Assembly: GCA_021613535.1 (NCBI GenBank)
Contig: CP075492.1
Coordinates: forward strand, 7,378,001 to 7,442,000
Reading direction: 5' to 3'
Source of the DNA: Adineta vaga
Lineage: Eukaryota; Rotifera
Length of the DNA: 64,000 bases
The notes under the pieces: generated by a model
Seen by the model: only the letters and a program-made list of their open reading frames with translations
Databases searched by the model: none
What the model was told of the DNA's origin: nothing
Position numbers and translations under genes: made by a program
Part shown: piece by piece, positions 10,638 to 21,383 of the stretch
Layout of the letters: the number at the start of each line of letters is the position of its first letter
How positions within the stretch are numbered: position 1 is the stretch's first letter

Positions 10638-13286
10638 CTAGAGGCCGCATCTGCGTCCATTTGGAAGGACCATTTCCCCTTCGCAATTTCGAAGTGTACC
10701 CAAAATTCGATCAACTTCATGGCCTTGAAAATCGTAGAATGTTGCTTCATATGTTACAGAATTCGGTCGAGCTGTATTCACTATCATCATCGTAGCTGAG
10801 TGCAACTTCCCAACGAACACTTCCTCTATTGTTTTCTAGATGTTCTCGAATCCTAAGTTCAGTTTGATACCAATCAACAAGTAGATGTGATTGACGATAG
10901 TTTCGATTTAAACTACGATGTTGTGGAAACATATTGTAAAGTTCCGGTGGTCCACTAAACATACTGGCAACAATATGGTCACGTTCATCTTCTACTAATC
11001 CGTTCATGTTTTGTCGCATATAATCTGTACTAGTATTACCTGAATCGGGAAAATTAACTCGATGATTGCGTCGATAATGTAATGGAGTTATTGTTGCTAC
11101 AACAAATTCAACACGTTCTGTTTGAACCCGTCCAGTAAACCTACCGTGAGTTACGGTACGAACAATGGTTTGTTGAATTGGGTTGTTTGGATCATTTGGA
11201 TTAATTACTCGCGTTCCGCTTGGACTTCGAATTAAACGTTGATAAATTTCACGTAATATATCAGATACAATAGGTATATATGCGGTAGCTATATATAAAA
11301 GAGCCGTTGACGAAACACCACATGTTTTAGAAGATGAAGGTCCTGCTCGTTTGTTACGTACATTCCCTTTTTTCTCAGTGGTTGAAACAGATAATGTTTG
11401 AAAATCGTTTCGACTATCAGCATTGCCATTGATTTGAAATGTAAATGTTTTATCATCGATCTGATGATAGATAGCATTTATTGTTGCAAAATTTATGTAC
11501 CAGGTTTTGATAAAGTATGGTGGCTATTATCATGTTCACGATTTAGTCCTTGATCGATACTCCAGATCATAACACCTAAAAGATACATTTAAAATCAGCA
11601 ATTGTACAGAATGATTCACTTATGTAAGTCCTGTTCGATTGTCTTCTTAATTATTGAATGATAATTTGAAGCTAGCAATATCGATTCAACAAGATCGTTC
11701 TCAACTAACATAGGATAGCGAGTAGATTAATAAATAATGAAGATTTACCTCTTAAACAATGCTCTTTTGCATATTGACGTCTCATGGATAGTGTTTCTTC
11801 ATCATCATATGCCACCCATTGATTGTTTCCCCATGTCAATATTTTTGACATTGATGATGAATCTAGTTTTACCGTTTTCTGATGATTTTTAGCAATAATT
11901 TCTTCGATTTCAAACCATGCTAATGTTCCAGAAGAATTTGTACATGAGCCTGGGTCGCCTGGTCCCGAAAATTTGCACCCGAGATTTTTACATGATGGAC
12001 TTTCCAATGTGAAAGATCGACCATAATAACCAAGACCAAAAACAAGTTGATCGCTTTTAACACCATCTAGAACAAATAATCATTTTATTTAGAGATCAAG
12101 AACGAAGAAAATAATATTTTTAATTCTAATTAACGTTACATACCGCGTAAAAATAATTCAAATGCTTGTTCTATTTCTTCCATATTTGTATGTGATTTAA
12201 CATATGGTCCTAAAGATTTAATATCTCGATCCCAAACACCATGTATATCATAAGTCATAACATTGATAAAATCCAAATACTTTGACATTTCACCAATTTT
12301 AAAATGTCTTAGATACCAATAACTTGCTGGTGCTGCAATTGTTATCAAATACTTTTTACCTAATGCATTTCTCAATTCTTTGATTAATGTGACATAATTA
12401 TCGGTGTCTATTGGCGAACCACCGCGATCTTCCGCAGCTGGATACTCATAATCAATATCGATACCATCGAAATGATGTTTCTCCAAATATTTTCGAACTG
12501 ATCTAATAAACCGATTTCTTGCATCTGAAAAAAACCTGTTTGAAAAAGATTGATTACCAATGTATATCATAAATTTACTTTGTGTAGAAATGATATTATG
12601 AAATTCTTGTCGTGTTGGACCAGGATCGTTAAATGTCCAACCGCCAACTGATACTAATACTTTCAAAGAAGGATTGATTTGTTTTAGACCAGTAAACTGT
12701 TTGATTTCCGATAATTCATTGGATGTATTCGGATCAATCATAACTCCATTTGATATATTTCCAAACGCATAATTTAAATGTGTATAACTACGTGGATCAA
12801 TATTTTTCATACTATACGGGTGACATTTTCTATATGCTGCCCATGATGCATAATAACCTATTTCTAAAGTAAATAAAAAATAGAAGAGACTCGATTATTT
12901 TAGGTGAAATTTATTTGAATCACCTAATAATTTTCCATTATTTCCATTAGAACATTTCGGTAATTTCTTATTACCACAGTTGTTTTGACATTTTTTTGCT
13001 GTCGAACAAAAATCTTCAGTTGTACCACAAAAACCAAATTCACTACAACATACATTTAGTGGACATTTTTCTACTTTGCCATATTTTCCACATTCCGATT
13101 TTGCTTGACAATTTGACAAACAATTCCCACCACAAAAATCAGGTCCATACCCACAATTACCCCATTTACTGCAGCATGCACCATTGATAATGGAGATGTT
13201 TCCGAACATGTATTTGAACATACCATTTGAACATGATATAGCAAGATTAATAGATTTAATATTCGGTTTTGTTTTAATAGTGCCAT
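10638..13286 (-). CDS. Chitin-binding GH18 chitinase followed by a nonspecific-endonuclease-like domain (frame interrupted)
   Basis: Secreted chitin hydrolase with an added nuclease-like end. Exon 12924-13286 carries a signal-peptide-like start (MALLKQNRILNLLILL) and two type-1 chitin-binding domains (CBM18) with ACCSKWGNCGYG and VCCSEFGFCGTTEDFC. Exons 12579-12863, 12144-12524, 11749-12066 and the start of 10638-11575 encode a GH18 catalytic domain. They hold VSVGGW, the active-site motif DGIDIDYE with its catalytic Glu, VMTYDIHG, and GVMIWSID at the end. The remainder of the last exon encodes a Pro/Asn linker and a domain with DHIVASMFSGP, YNMFPQHRSLNRN and RPNSVTYEATFYD, resembling DNA/RNA nonspecific endonucleases with the catalytic His present. 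Three frame breaks are seen: between signal peptide and CBM18, after the GH18 end (stop after SKPGT unless spliced), and inside the nuclease-like domain. Alternatives are two genes or a decaying gene. Confidence 0.75.
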
Positions 13287-13717
13287 GTAAATATTAATTG
13301 CCTTGTACGAACAATAACACAAATATGAAGAGAAATATTACACTTTATTGAATTAGTTTCTACGTTTTCAATGCTTTTGCTGTGTAATTGTGTAATATAG
13401 TTAGATGAGACTGTTTTACTTGCTATGGTTAAATCTAAGTATTGAATACAATAATTTTTAAATGAAATAGACTATATTTATATATATATATGCAATTGCA
13501 GGAAAAAAAACATAAATTAATATCCTTCGTTGCTTTATTATAGGAAATATATCTGTCAACGTATGACATTAGAAAATCCATACTTTTTCTTTAAATTATA
13601 GAAATCGACTTGTCAGCAATCGTTATATAGTGGGAAAAATGGGCAAACTATATTTATCTTTTGTAAATATGATAGCCAGTTTGCTATTTTACTGCAGACA
13701 CTATTTAATAATCAAAG
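13287..13717. other. Intergenic region between divergent secreted-protein genes
   Basis: Separates the chitinase locus (minus) and the Cys-rich secreted protein (plus). It is AT-rich with a short (TA)n tract near 13478-13490. Likely promoter space. Confidence 0.45.
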
Positions 13718-14268
13718 ATGCAGTATGGTAAGTTGAATTTTAGCGCATAACAGTTGAATGTAGAAACAAGTATATCAGTTCTTAGGTTATGCGCTTTCAC
13801 AGATGAGATTATCGTTAGATATTAAATTTAACACTCTGTTCATGTAATGTATTTCATCTTCTTTTTTTATCTTCGATTCTAGCACTATTACAAACTATCA
13901 TCATTGTTCTCCTATTGATAAATATCACTAATGGTGTTTGTGTGAATAATGACAGTTGTCGCTCAGTTCATGTTGAATTATATAACCGTGGAAACTGTAA
14001 GTCATGCTTTTCGAAAAAAGTTGGAAAAAATTCTAAACAGTGCTGTGATGCTGGAAATAAAGATTGCTGGAGAGATTCAAAAGAAGACTCACTATTTTGG
14101 GTTGATTGTGATACGGATAAGAGAAAAAAGAAGGGTATTGGACAAACAATTGTTGCTTGTACTAATTGTGAAATTAACTTCTATGATAGTGGCTTAATTG
14201 TTGTCGCTGAAGATAGCGGATCAAAACGGACACTTACTACGCTTGTAAAAACATGTCATAATATTTAA
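13718..14268 (+). CDS. Small secreted cysteine-rich protein
   Basis: Two exons: 13718-13727 encodes MQY plus one base, then a 155-bp intron (GTAAGT to CTAG), then 13883-14268. The spliced product is about 131 residues with a good signal peptide (ALLQTIIIVLLLINITNG). The mature part has about eleven Cys, including CKSC, QCC and ACTNC, with a Lys-rich middle. The start at 13718 was preferred over the later internal Met because only the spliced form gives a signal peptide. No family is recognised. It lies head to head with the chitinase-nuclease locus. Confidence 0.65.
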
Positions 14269-14696
14269 TGGACATTGCACAACATCGATATGAACAGTTG
14301 ACTTTTGTAGTTAGCTTACTGTATTTCAAAATAAAAGTTTATGATATAAATAAAATTATAAAATAAAACCATTTTTTCACAACTCCTTTCGTTTTCTTGT
14401 GTATATTTTCTCAGTTTAAGCTTTTCTGTCACAATGCGTTTATGTGAACTCCATTGAAATACATTTCAAGAGGAAAAAGCAAGATTTCTGTACTTCCACA
14501 CTTCTATGATGCTACCATCGTAACGTGAATTACGAAAGTCTCGCTCTCCCTCTTGTCAGAGATTCTATGAGATCTGATCATTGCAAAACCTATAGATATT
14601 TTATTGCTATTGATTAAGAATAAAAAATAATTACAATAAATGCAGATGTAGATAATATATTACAATTCGAAAAATGAGATAAGTATCTTGATTTGA
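14269..14696. other. Convergent intergenic region
   Basis: 3' flanks of a plus and a minus gene, with AATAAA-like signals near 14328-14365. No gene seen. Confidence 0.45.
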
Positions 14697-15821
14697 TTAA
14701 AGAGATCCATTATAAATAGGTCGATAAACATCGTATAAAAATTTGCGAAGTCCATTATGAAAAAACAATGGTGTATCAGCATAAGAATCATGTCCAGCAT
14801 CAATCATAAATAAAACTTCACTTTTGGGAATTTTAATAAGTAATTCATAGGCAGGTTGAAATAATGAATCTTTTTCGGCATGAACAACTAATGTTGGAAT
14901 CTGTCAACAAACAAAATTTTTATCTAAAATCTCAATATTTTGCTGATTTTTCTACTTACATTTACTTGTCGATAATCATCATTTGGAAATCTTTCTGTTC
15001 CTGTCGGTGCAATTGGTACAAAAGCTCGCACTAATTCTTGTGTTTTTTGCAATTGAAAGATATATGGTAGTACTAGATCACCACTCTTACAAGGACTTAT
15101 AATAACTAAATTTGAAAGACGTAATGATTTAATTAGTTTTTTCATCCATTCAATTGCTTCTTGATCATCATCGATAGATAAAGATACGTTTTTTCGTTTT
15201 GGAAGATCAATAGCAATTGCTCGATAACCCCATTTACCTAAATATTGTAGTGTACCTAAAAAACTCAGCACATATATAGATATATACCATCACAAGAGGT
15301 CATTTGCTATCTGATCTTTACCAAGTGTATGCCATATTTTCGATGAGAACTTCTGTCCATGTAATAAAAGTATATGATAATCTCCTTGACCAGCTTCTCG
15401 AACAGAAATTTTCGTTCTCCTAGTCTAAGATACAAACAAATTCTTTGTAGGAAGATTTTTTCCGACCAAATAATACTTTATTTTCCTTTAAACGAATTGT
15501 ATATGTTCTAATGCGTATATCACTAACATCTAAATCGCTACTATTCGGTTGTAAAACTGCTGGTATTTTACTTGATTCATAATCAGCTTTGATTTTGATT
15601 GATTCAGATGGTATTGAATTCTCATCTCGTTTAATTTCAGTTTCATCATCTTGTAAGTCATTGTATGAAATATAATTTAAAAGAACAATACCCATACCAA
15701 AAACATTATACCAATGACAGCTATTATTATTACAGATGATCGACTTAACATTTTTCTTTTTTCTTTCGATTATTTCATTTTTACCTTGAATAAAATGAAA
15801 GACAAAGTTCTTCAACATCAA
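14697..15821 (-). CDS. ABHD14: ABHD14-type alpha/beta hydrolase with Cys at the nucleophile position
   Basis: Alpha/beta hydrolase related to ABHD14A/B. Readable exons are about 15323-15419 (ISVREAGQGDYHILLLHG), 14960-15255 (GTLQYLGKWGYRAIAIDLP) and 14697-14900 (IPTLVVHAEKDSLF, DAGHDSYAD, ending PIYNGSL). The family triad in human ABHD14B is Ser111-Asp162-His188. Asp (AEKD) and His (AGHD) are kept here. The nucleophile motif, ISPSLSG in the human protein, reads ISPCKSG, with a TGT codon at the Ser position. The 5' part is less certain. A hydrophobic stretch after an ATG (MLSRSSVIIIAVIGIMFL) suggests an N-terminal membrane anchor like ABHD14A, and a segment near 15440-15640 (IRIRTYTIRLKENKVLFG) should precede the hydrolase core. 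Exact 5' splicing was not resolved. Confidence 0.75.
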
Positions 15822-16000
15822 TCATGATTTAGAGGTAATAAATAAAAAAACGATGATTTTTGTCGTATGTTAGTAGAATAGAGAGAATAGAAAAAAAAGT
15901 CATTTACTACATCAACGATTGTTGCCATGTCATCCTTTTTTCTCGTCGTCTGTGTCGGTACTCTGCACACATAGAAGACAGAAACGTCGTCTCAAACAAT

Positions 16001-16660
16001 ATGAATAAAAGAAAATTGAACATCGATAAATCGACTCCATCTCTTTCTATTGAAACTCTTCAAGATATTATACAGAATTGTCAACGAAATGAACAACGTT
16101 TGAAAGAACTTGAACGTCATACACGTCATGAGCGGAAAAGAGTGGAACGTCTTCTACAGGAGAAATCAAATCAAGTACAAGAAGATCAAGAACAACAACA
16201 ACAACCTGTAAAGTTTTTTATAACTCTTGATAATGATAAAAGAACTATAAAGAAGAAAAGTTCACAATCTCGTCGACAACAAAAACAGAATCGCGTACGA
16301 TTTGATGTTCAAACCGATCGTTTATCTTCCGTACAGCAACCAAATTTGCCAAGTAATAATATTGAAGAATTCGATGATTTAGCCCGTCGATGTGAAGATC
16401 TTCTTTTACGTTTACGTATTCATACGAAACAATCGAAAGCTCTTCAATCTCATGAACCATTCAATCCATCTTTTCATTCAATCGATAAAAGTATAAAACA
16501 AACACTAGACGATAACAATACATCACAAGAAAGTCTTCTAAGTGAAATTCAGCGAAGAAATTATTTAAGAACAGAAATTTTACGTTCACGTCTACGTCAG
16601 CATCTTCTATTACCTGGTCGACCGAACGATAATCAAGTCTCGCAAATAATAGACACATAA
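16001..16660 (+). CDS. Coiled-coil protein of unknown function
   Basis: Single-exon frame of 219 residues from the first ATG (MNKRKLNIDKS). The frame stays open upstream but without an ATG. The sequence is strongly charged: a predicted coiled coil around residues 20-65 (NCQRNEQRLKELERHTR), a Gln-rich stretch, a basic KKKSSQSRRQQKQ segment, and a second helical region near EEFDDLARRCEDLLLRLR. No domain is recognised. It is transcribed away from the ABHD14 gene with only about 180 bp between starts, which suggests a shared promoter. Confidence 0.6.
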   Translation: MNKRKLNIDKSTPSLSIETLQDIIQNCQRNEQRLKELERHTRHERKRVERLLQEKSNQVQEDQEQQQQPVKFFITLDNDKRTIKKKSSQSRRQQKQNRVRFDVQTDRLSSVQQPNLPSNNIEEFDDLARRCEDLLLRLRIHTKQSKALQSHEPFNPSFHSIDKSIKQTLDDNNTSQESLLSEIQRRNYLRTEILRSRLRQHLLLPGRPNDNQVSQIIDT

Positions 16661-17109
16661 TCTTTGCTTTCTTTTCTGTATATTGAATTAATTCTTTCTG
16701 ATATTCATATCTGTCGGCAATAAATTTTAATAAAAACTAATTGACAACCTCAATCATAATTTTCTAATCTTATCTACATACGAAATATAGAAGTGATAAT
16801 ATCATTTAGAATAGAACAGTACTGCCTTTAGAAAGAAGGACAATAATAGAATGGTAGTAGGCATGAGGATAGAATATATTATTTCTTCTTTTTCAGGAAG
16901 AAAATTGCTACTATACTATTCTTTTGACACATTTAGATGCATTTTATTGAGCGGTTAAGTAAAGCAACATAAAAGTGTAGACATGTTAGAAACTAATTTG
17001 CAAAAATCATATCGAATCAATGTAGAATTTTCTCTTGTTTTTCTTCTTCTCCGTTCATTTCCATAAAGTAACTTTAAAAATTAATTTTTCATTTCTTTTC
17101 TTCGTCCTC
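16661..17109. other. Intergenic region
   Basis: 3' UTR of the coiled-coil gene with AATAAA near 16720, then the upstream flank of the EF-hand gene. No gene seen. Confidence 0.45.
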
Positions 17110-18336
17110 ATGGAGACTAATATGGAAATTCTTCGACGACGGTTATTAGATAGCACAACCAAACAATCAGATTTAATCGAAATCTTTGCTGCAATTGATC
17201 GAGGTTTGTTAAACTTTAAATTCAAGAGCAAAAAAAACTGCTTCTTTATTTTCTAACTTAAGATTGCTCTGGTCGTATTACATATGAAGAATTTCGTGCT
17301 GCAATGAAATTATTAAAATTAAATTTTAATAATGATGAAGAAATCAAACAACTTTTCCGACAATTCGATACAACAAATAATGGACAAATTGATCTAACAG
17401 AATTTCTTCTACAAATCAAACCACCAATGAATGAACGACGTGAAAGATCAGCTTTAAATTTATTTCATTCGATGGATGTTAATAAAGATGGAAAATTAAC
17501 TATAGAAGATATTAAAGTAGTTGATAGTAATTTGAGAACTAATTGAAAGATTTATCTTAATGTTTAGCTTAAATATGCATCACAATTGAAGTCGGTTAAG
17601 AATAGATCAAGTCAAAATATTGATCATGTATGTAATGTGTTGTTGATTTCCAGGGAGTATTTGGGCAATAATGTTTAGAATGAACTGACAAGAGAATTGA
17701 ATGAATTGCTTCGATTATGTGATTGGTCTCATTTAGAAACAGTTGAAATTCTAATTATGAATTAGTTTTTTTTGCTAAAAAAATCATCAGTCTAACATGA
17801 GTGGAATATATTCTATCTTGAAGACAGTCACAAGAGTGAGTTTATAGATCATCATCGTCTTCATAAAAAAATGGAGTCATTCGATATTCGAGTCAAGATT
17901 AAGCTACTCAGGAAAAAAAGCAATTAAAATCTTTCTATTCTATGACGAAATATTCAGCACTTCTTTCCTTCTTAATTTCTATAAAAGGTAATCAACAGCT
18001 CGCAACCAAACTTTTGTTAATTAGCATATATAAAGAAAACAAGGTATATTCTTGCACATAATTAGAAAGCATTCGTTAGTAAATTTGATTAGTTTATCAA
18101 CATACGTTTTGAATGAAAGATTCGAAAGAGATATAATCTGGAAGAAGAAGAAGAAAACTTTTTTTGTATTTTAGGCACTAGAGATATTTCTTAATAAATT
18201 CGATACACGTGGTCAAGAAGATGGTATCGTCGATCGGGAAGAATTTCTCGGTTTTTGTGCAATGCTAAGTGCTACAATCAAAGAAGATATTTATTTTGAA
18301 CATACACTACGAACATTATTCGATTTTCGTCTGTGA
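17110..18336 (+). CDS. Calcyphosin-like EF-hand calcium-binding protein
   Basis: Cytosolic EF-hand protein of the calcyphosin type. Exon 1 starts METNMEILRRRLLDS and ends DLIEIFAAIDR. The next exon continues with EF loop DCSGRITYEEF, then DTTNNGQIDLTEF and DVNKDGKLTIEDI. The last exon (from about 18176, after a TTTTAG acceptor) reads ALEIFLNKFDTRGQEDGIVD and ends DIYFEHTLRTLFDFRL, matching the calcyphosin C-terminus. The exon expected between EDIK (about 17514) and ALEIF was not located. A candidate acceptor at about 17653 gives GVF, as in the family, but then meets a stop. Either an exon is diverged or the C-terminal exon is skipped in a short form ending VVDSNLRTN. Confidence 0.7.
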
Positions 18337-18489
18337 GAAAACAAACAAAATGTGAAATAAATCTTTCTAGCAATTCTATATATTTATTCAAAACAAAAAC
18401 AAAATATATCTTTCAAGTTTGTAAGTAGGTAGTACAGATCAGTCTAGGATACAAAGAAATCGCTGGGATAGATGTTTTATTAATATATT

Positions 18490-20413
18490 CTAATCTTCAT
18501 CTTGAATACGTATCACTTTGTTTGCACGAATTTTTTTCAAAGCTTGTGTACGTATTTTAAATGCTGCTTTATTTGCAGTATGCTACATAAGAAAGAAAGT
18601 TAGAATTAAAGAGGAACCAAAACAAAAAGATCATACTCGTTCGTGTCGGTTAACTTTTGATTGATGAATATCTTCAATTTCTGGTTCATCCAAATTAAAT
18701 ATCGAACGAAGAAATCCATTTTCCTGATTTTTATTACAGAAAAAAAACAGCTTAAAAGATTGACTATGGAATCAAATTTTACTAACTTTCAAATGAACAT
18801 TCATTCCTGTAGCTAATAAACTACTGAAGATATTATAATAAAATCGACTTGTCCATGATGTGATTTCTAATGTTTCACGACCAAATTTGATGTCGAAATC
18901 AGGTGATGTTCCTTCCTTGATAACGAGAAAAGAAAAGAAAAGAAGAGAGATGAAATTTTCATTGAGAAAATAATCATACTTCAAATGAATTGTAAATTTC
19001 TCGAAAAGTAGCACGTTGTAAACGTTTTTCTTTCTTTCCACGATATTTTGCACTTTCATTCGCTTTCTTTTCTAATGTTATCAGTAAAGATTCCGGTGGT
19101 TCAGCAAAGATCTAAAATTTTTCGACAATAAAAAAAACAATCTTTTCATTCAACCTACACTATTAATATCTCGTGCAATTTCATATAAAACAGCAATTGT
19201 TTCACCTGCTTGATTACGTAAATCACCATCATTAGATTCCAAAAGACCAGGAATCTTTTCTGGTGCATATCTAAAACAAACGTCAACTGATTATTATATT
19301 CAAGACTAAAGTTTGACAATTTTTAACTTACATTCGTATCAAATCATGTGCAAGATTATTGGGTAAAGATGATGCCAGAAGGCACCAAGAAGAAAGTGCT
19401 GCTGTATGTAATTCTTGTAAATCATGATTAATAATCGGTGATGTTCGGTCTTCAGACAGATATGAATGAGAAAAAATTGTTTCTAAGATTTTCATTAATT
19501 CAAAAGTCGACTAAAAGAAAGTAAAGATTTGTTAGGAAAAATTCTTTCATTCATACGAACTGAAATATCTTCACAGGAAATAAAACAAATAATGCCTATT
19601 GTTTGAGTGTACTAGAAATAGAAAAAAAAAACAAAGGTAAAAACAAGATTTATTGACTGAATTAAACATACACTTTTTCTAACAGATAAACATTTTGTTT
19701 CATCACGTAATGTTGGCATTAGAGCATCACGAAATTTTTGAAAAAATTCATCATCAGCTTCACCGAGTTGAATAAAAACTAAAGATGTTACAATTGCTGC
19801 CAATTTTCCTTCGGATTCATTGCCTTTTCTCAAACATGTGATTAATTGATCAATTAAATTTTCAATTCTAGAAATTAAAATTGATTCAAAGAAACGTAGA
19901 ATATTCAAAAGTATTTTTTCTTTTTTTATACCGATTGGAAACCAACTCAGCAACATATTTCTGAGATAGTAATGTTTGAAGTGTACGTAGAGAATTTTCA
20001 CGTGTTCTTAAACTAAAATTTAAAGCGAAAAAAGAAAGGATTGATATCAAATCGATTGAAGAGTTGAATGACTGTATACTCTTTATTTCGAAGATTTTCA
20101 ATGGATGTATCAAGTTTTTCATCGAGAGAATCGCTGGTAAGAATACTATCGTTTGTTAAAGGAAAACCAGCTAAAAATAGAATAAATAACTACAATAATT
20201 ATCATTTGATAGGATACCTTCACTGTCATCGTAGATACTTGTCAAATCTGAAATATTTGAACAAGTACTAACGCCATCATCAATCGAGGCAGAATCGTCA
20301 ATTCCTGATTTTGCCGTTTTATTTCGAGGAGGACGAGCTAGCAATAAATCAATTAATTTCTTTTCGAATATGAAAACAAATATAAAATTACTTTTCTTTG
20401 TATATTTTGGCAT
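18490..20413 (-). CDS. IFRD1: IFRD1/IFRD2-like protein
   Basis: Interferon-related developmental regulator family, HEAT-like helical proteins linked to transcription and ribosome regulation. It starts MPKYTKK, followed by a short intron, then the acidic, Ser-rich segment SIDDGVSTCSNISDLTSIYDD. Family blocks are RENSLRTLQTLLSQKY, LIDQLITCLRKGNESEGKLAA, VFIQLGEADDEFF, LEITSWTSRFYYN, and the C-terminal VNRHERHTANKAAFKIRTQA ending IRIQDED. About ten small exons are separated by 50-70 bp introns. A strong acceptor (pyrimidine run ending CTAG at 20446) lies 32 nt before the ATG and only about 115 nt after the POMP stop, so it may be a downstream cistron. Confidence 0.85.
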
Positions 20414-20470
20414 GATGATTAATGTCAACTATGATATAAACATATCTAGAAGAGAAAGAAGAAAACATCA
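20414..20470 (-). promoter_or_regulatory. Candidate trans-splice acceptor between POMP and IFRD1
   Basis: On the minus strand a run of TTTTCTTCTTTCTCTTCTAG ends at 20446 and is followed by 32 nt to the IFRD1 ATG. No upstream IFRD1 exon is needed, since the ATG is in the next exon. The arrangement fits spliced-leader addition to a downstream operon gene. A 5' UTR cis intron is the alternative. Confidence 0.5.
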
Positions 20471-20559
20471 GTCGAGTTTAATCGAAAAGAAAAAGATCAT
20501 AACAATAAAAAAAGGATTTTGTTTTTTTTTGTAATGTTATTTTATGTTAAATTGTTCTT

Positions 20560-20934
20560 TTAGAATAATTGATCATTTTTATCCATAGTTAAATGTGGAT
20601 CAATTTGAATTTCACCAAATTCTCGAGGATTATTTAAAATATCATCAAATGATATGTCTTCATTAGTACCACGTAAAACATCAAGCATCATACGGGAACT
20701 TGGTAAACCTGGTAAACGACCAATTTTATTGGCAATTTGTAATTCTGTTTGAAGTTTTAATGGTGCTTGAATACCTAAGACACTACGTGCCATATGATGA
20801 TGAAATTGATCACGACTAGCAATGTGTGTAGTTTCGGATTTTTCCAAAATATGACCTGTTGTTAATGTTGATTTTACGGATGTTAAACCTTGACATAATT
20901 TATTTGGTAAACCTGTGTAACTTGATGTATCCAT
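20560..20934 (-). CDS. POMP: Proteasome maturation protein
   Basis: Assembly chaperone of the 20S proteasome (UMP1/POMP family). Single exon, 124 residues; human POMP is 141. Diagnostic blocks are QAPLKLQTELQIANKIGRLP and SSRMMLDVLRGTNEDISFDDILNNP near the C-terminus, then DPHLTMDK. The N-terminal GLPNKLCQGLTSVKS matches the conserved region before the helical core. The ATG directly follows a TTTAG acceptor, so a leader or 5' UTR is probably spliced on at the start codon. It lies 146 bp upstream of IFRD1 on the same strand. Confidence 0.92.
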   Translation of the reverse strand: MDTSSYTGLPNKLCQGLTSVKSTLTTGHILEKSETTHIASRDQFHHHMARSVLGIQAPLKLQTELQIANKIGRLPGLPSSRMMLDVLRGTNEDISFDDILNNPREFGEIQIDPHLTMDKNDQLF

Positions 20935-21383
20935 CTAAATCAGGCAAATAAATGAAGAACTAGTGTAAACAGTATGACTCACATTTATTTGATAAATATT
21001 ATTCAAGGACGATTAAAACTTTGTTTAAGAAGTATAAAGAATCTGAAATTACATTGTGATAATCAAAGTTTGATATACTCTGTTTGAACTACTAATCTGT
21101 AATCAATGAGGATCGCGATAGATGAATCAATGAAAGCGTATCAACAAGATCTAGTCAGAGACGATAGGTAAAGCGAGATAACCAATCATTACGTCAAAAA
21201 TAGAACTACTAGCGACATCTGAATTTTTTTTCTTATTATTATTGACGATGACTATTATATCTTAATTTTAGGTGCGTCTGTTTTGAATAAAAAGAAACAT
21301 AATTATTTATTTTGAATTTGAATGATGTGCAAATGATTTATATGAATAATTGTCAAGGTAATGACATAGTCATGGTTGAATAC
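20935..21383. other. Intergenic region
   Basis: Between the Ly6-like gene and POMP on the same strand. No exon recognised. Confidence 0.45.
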
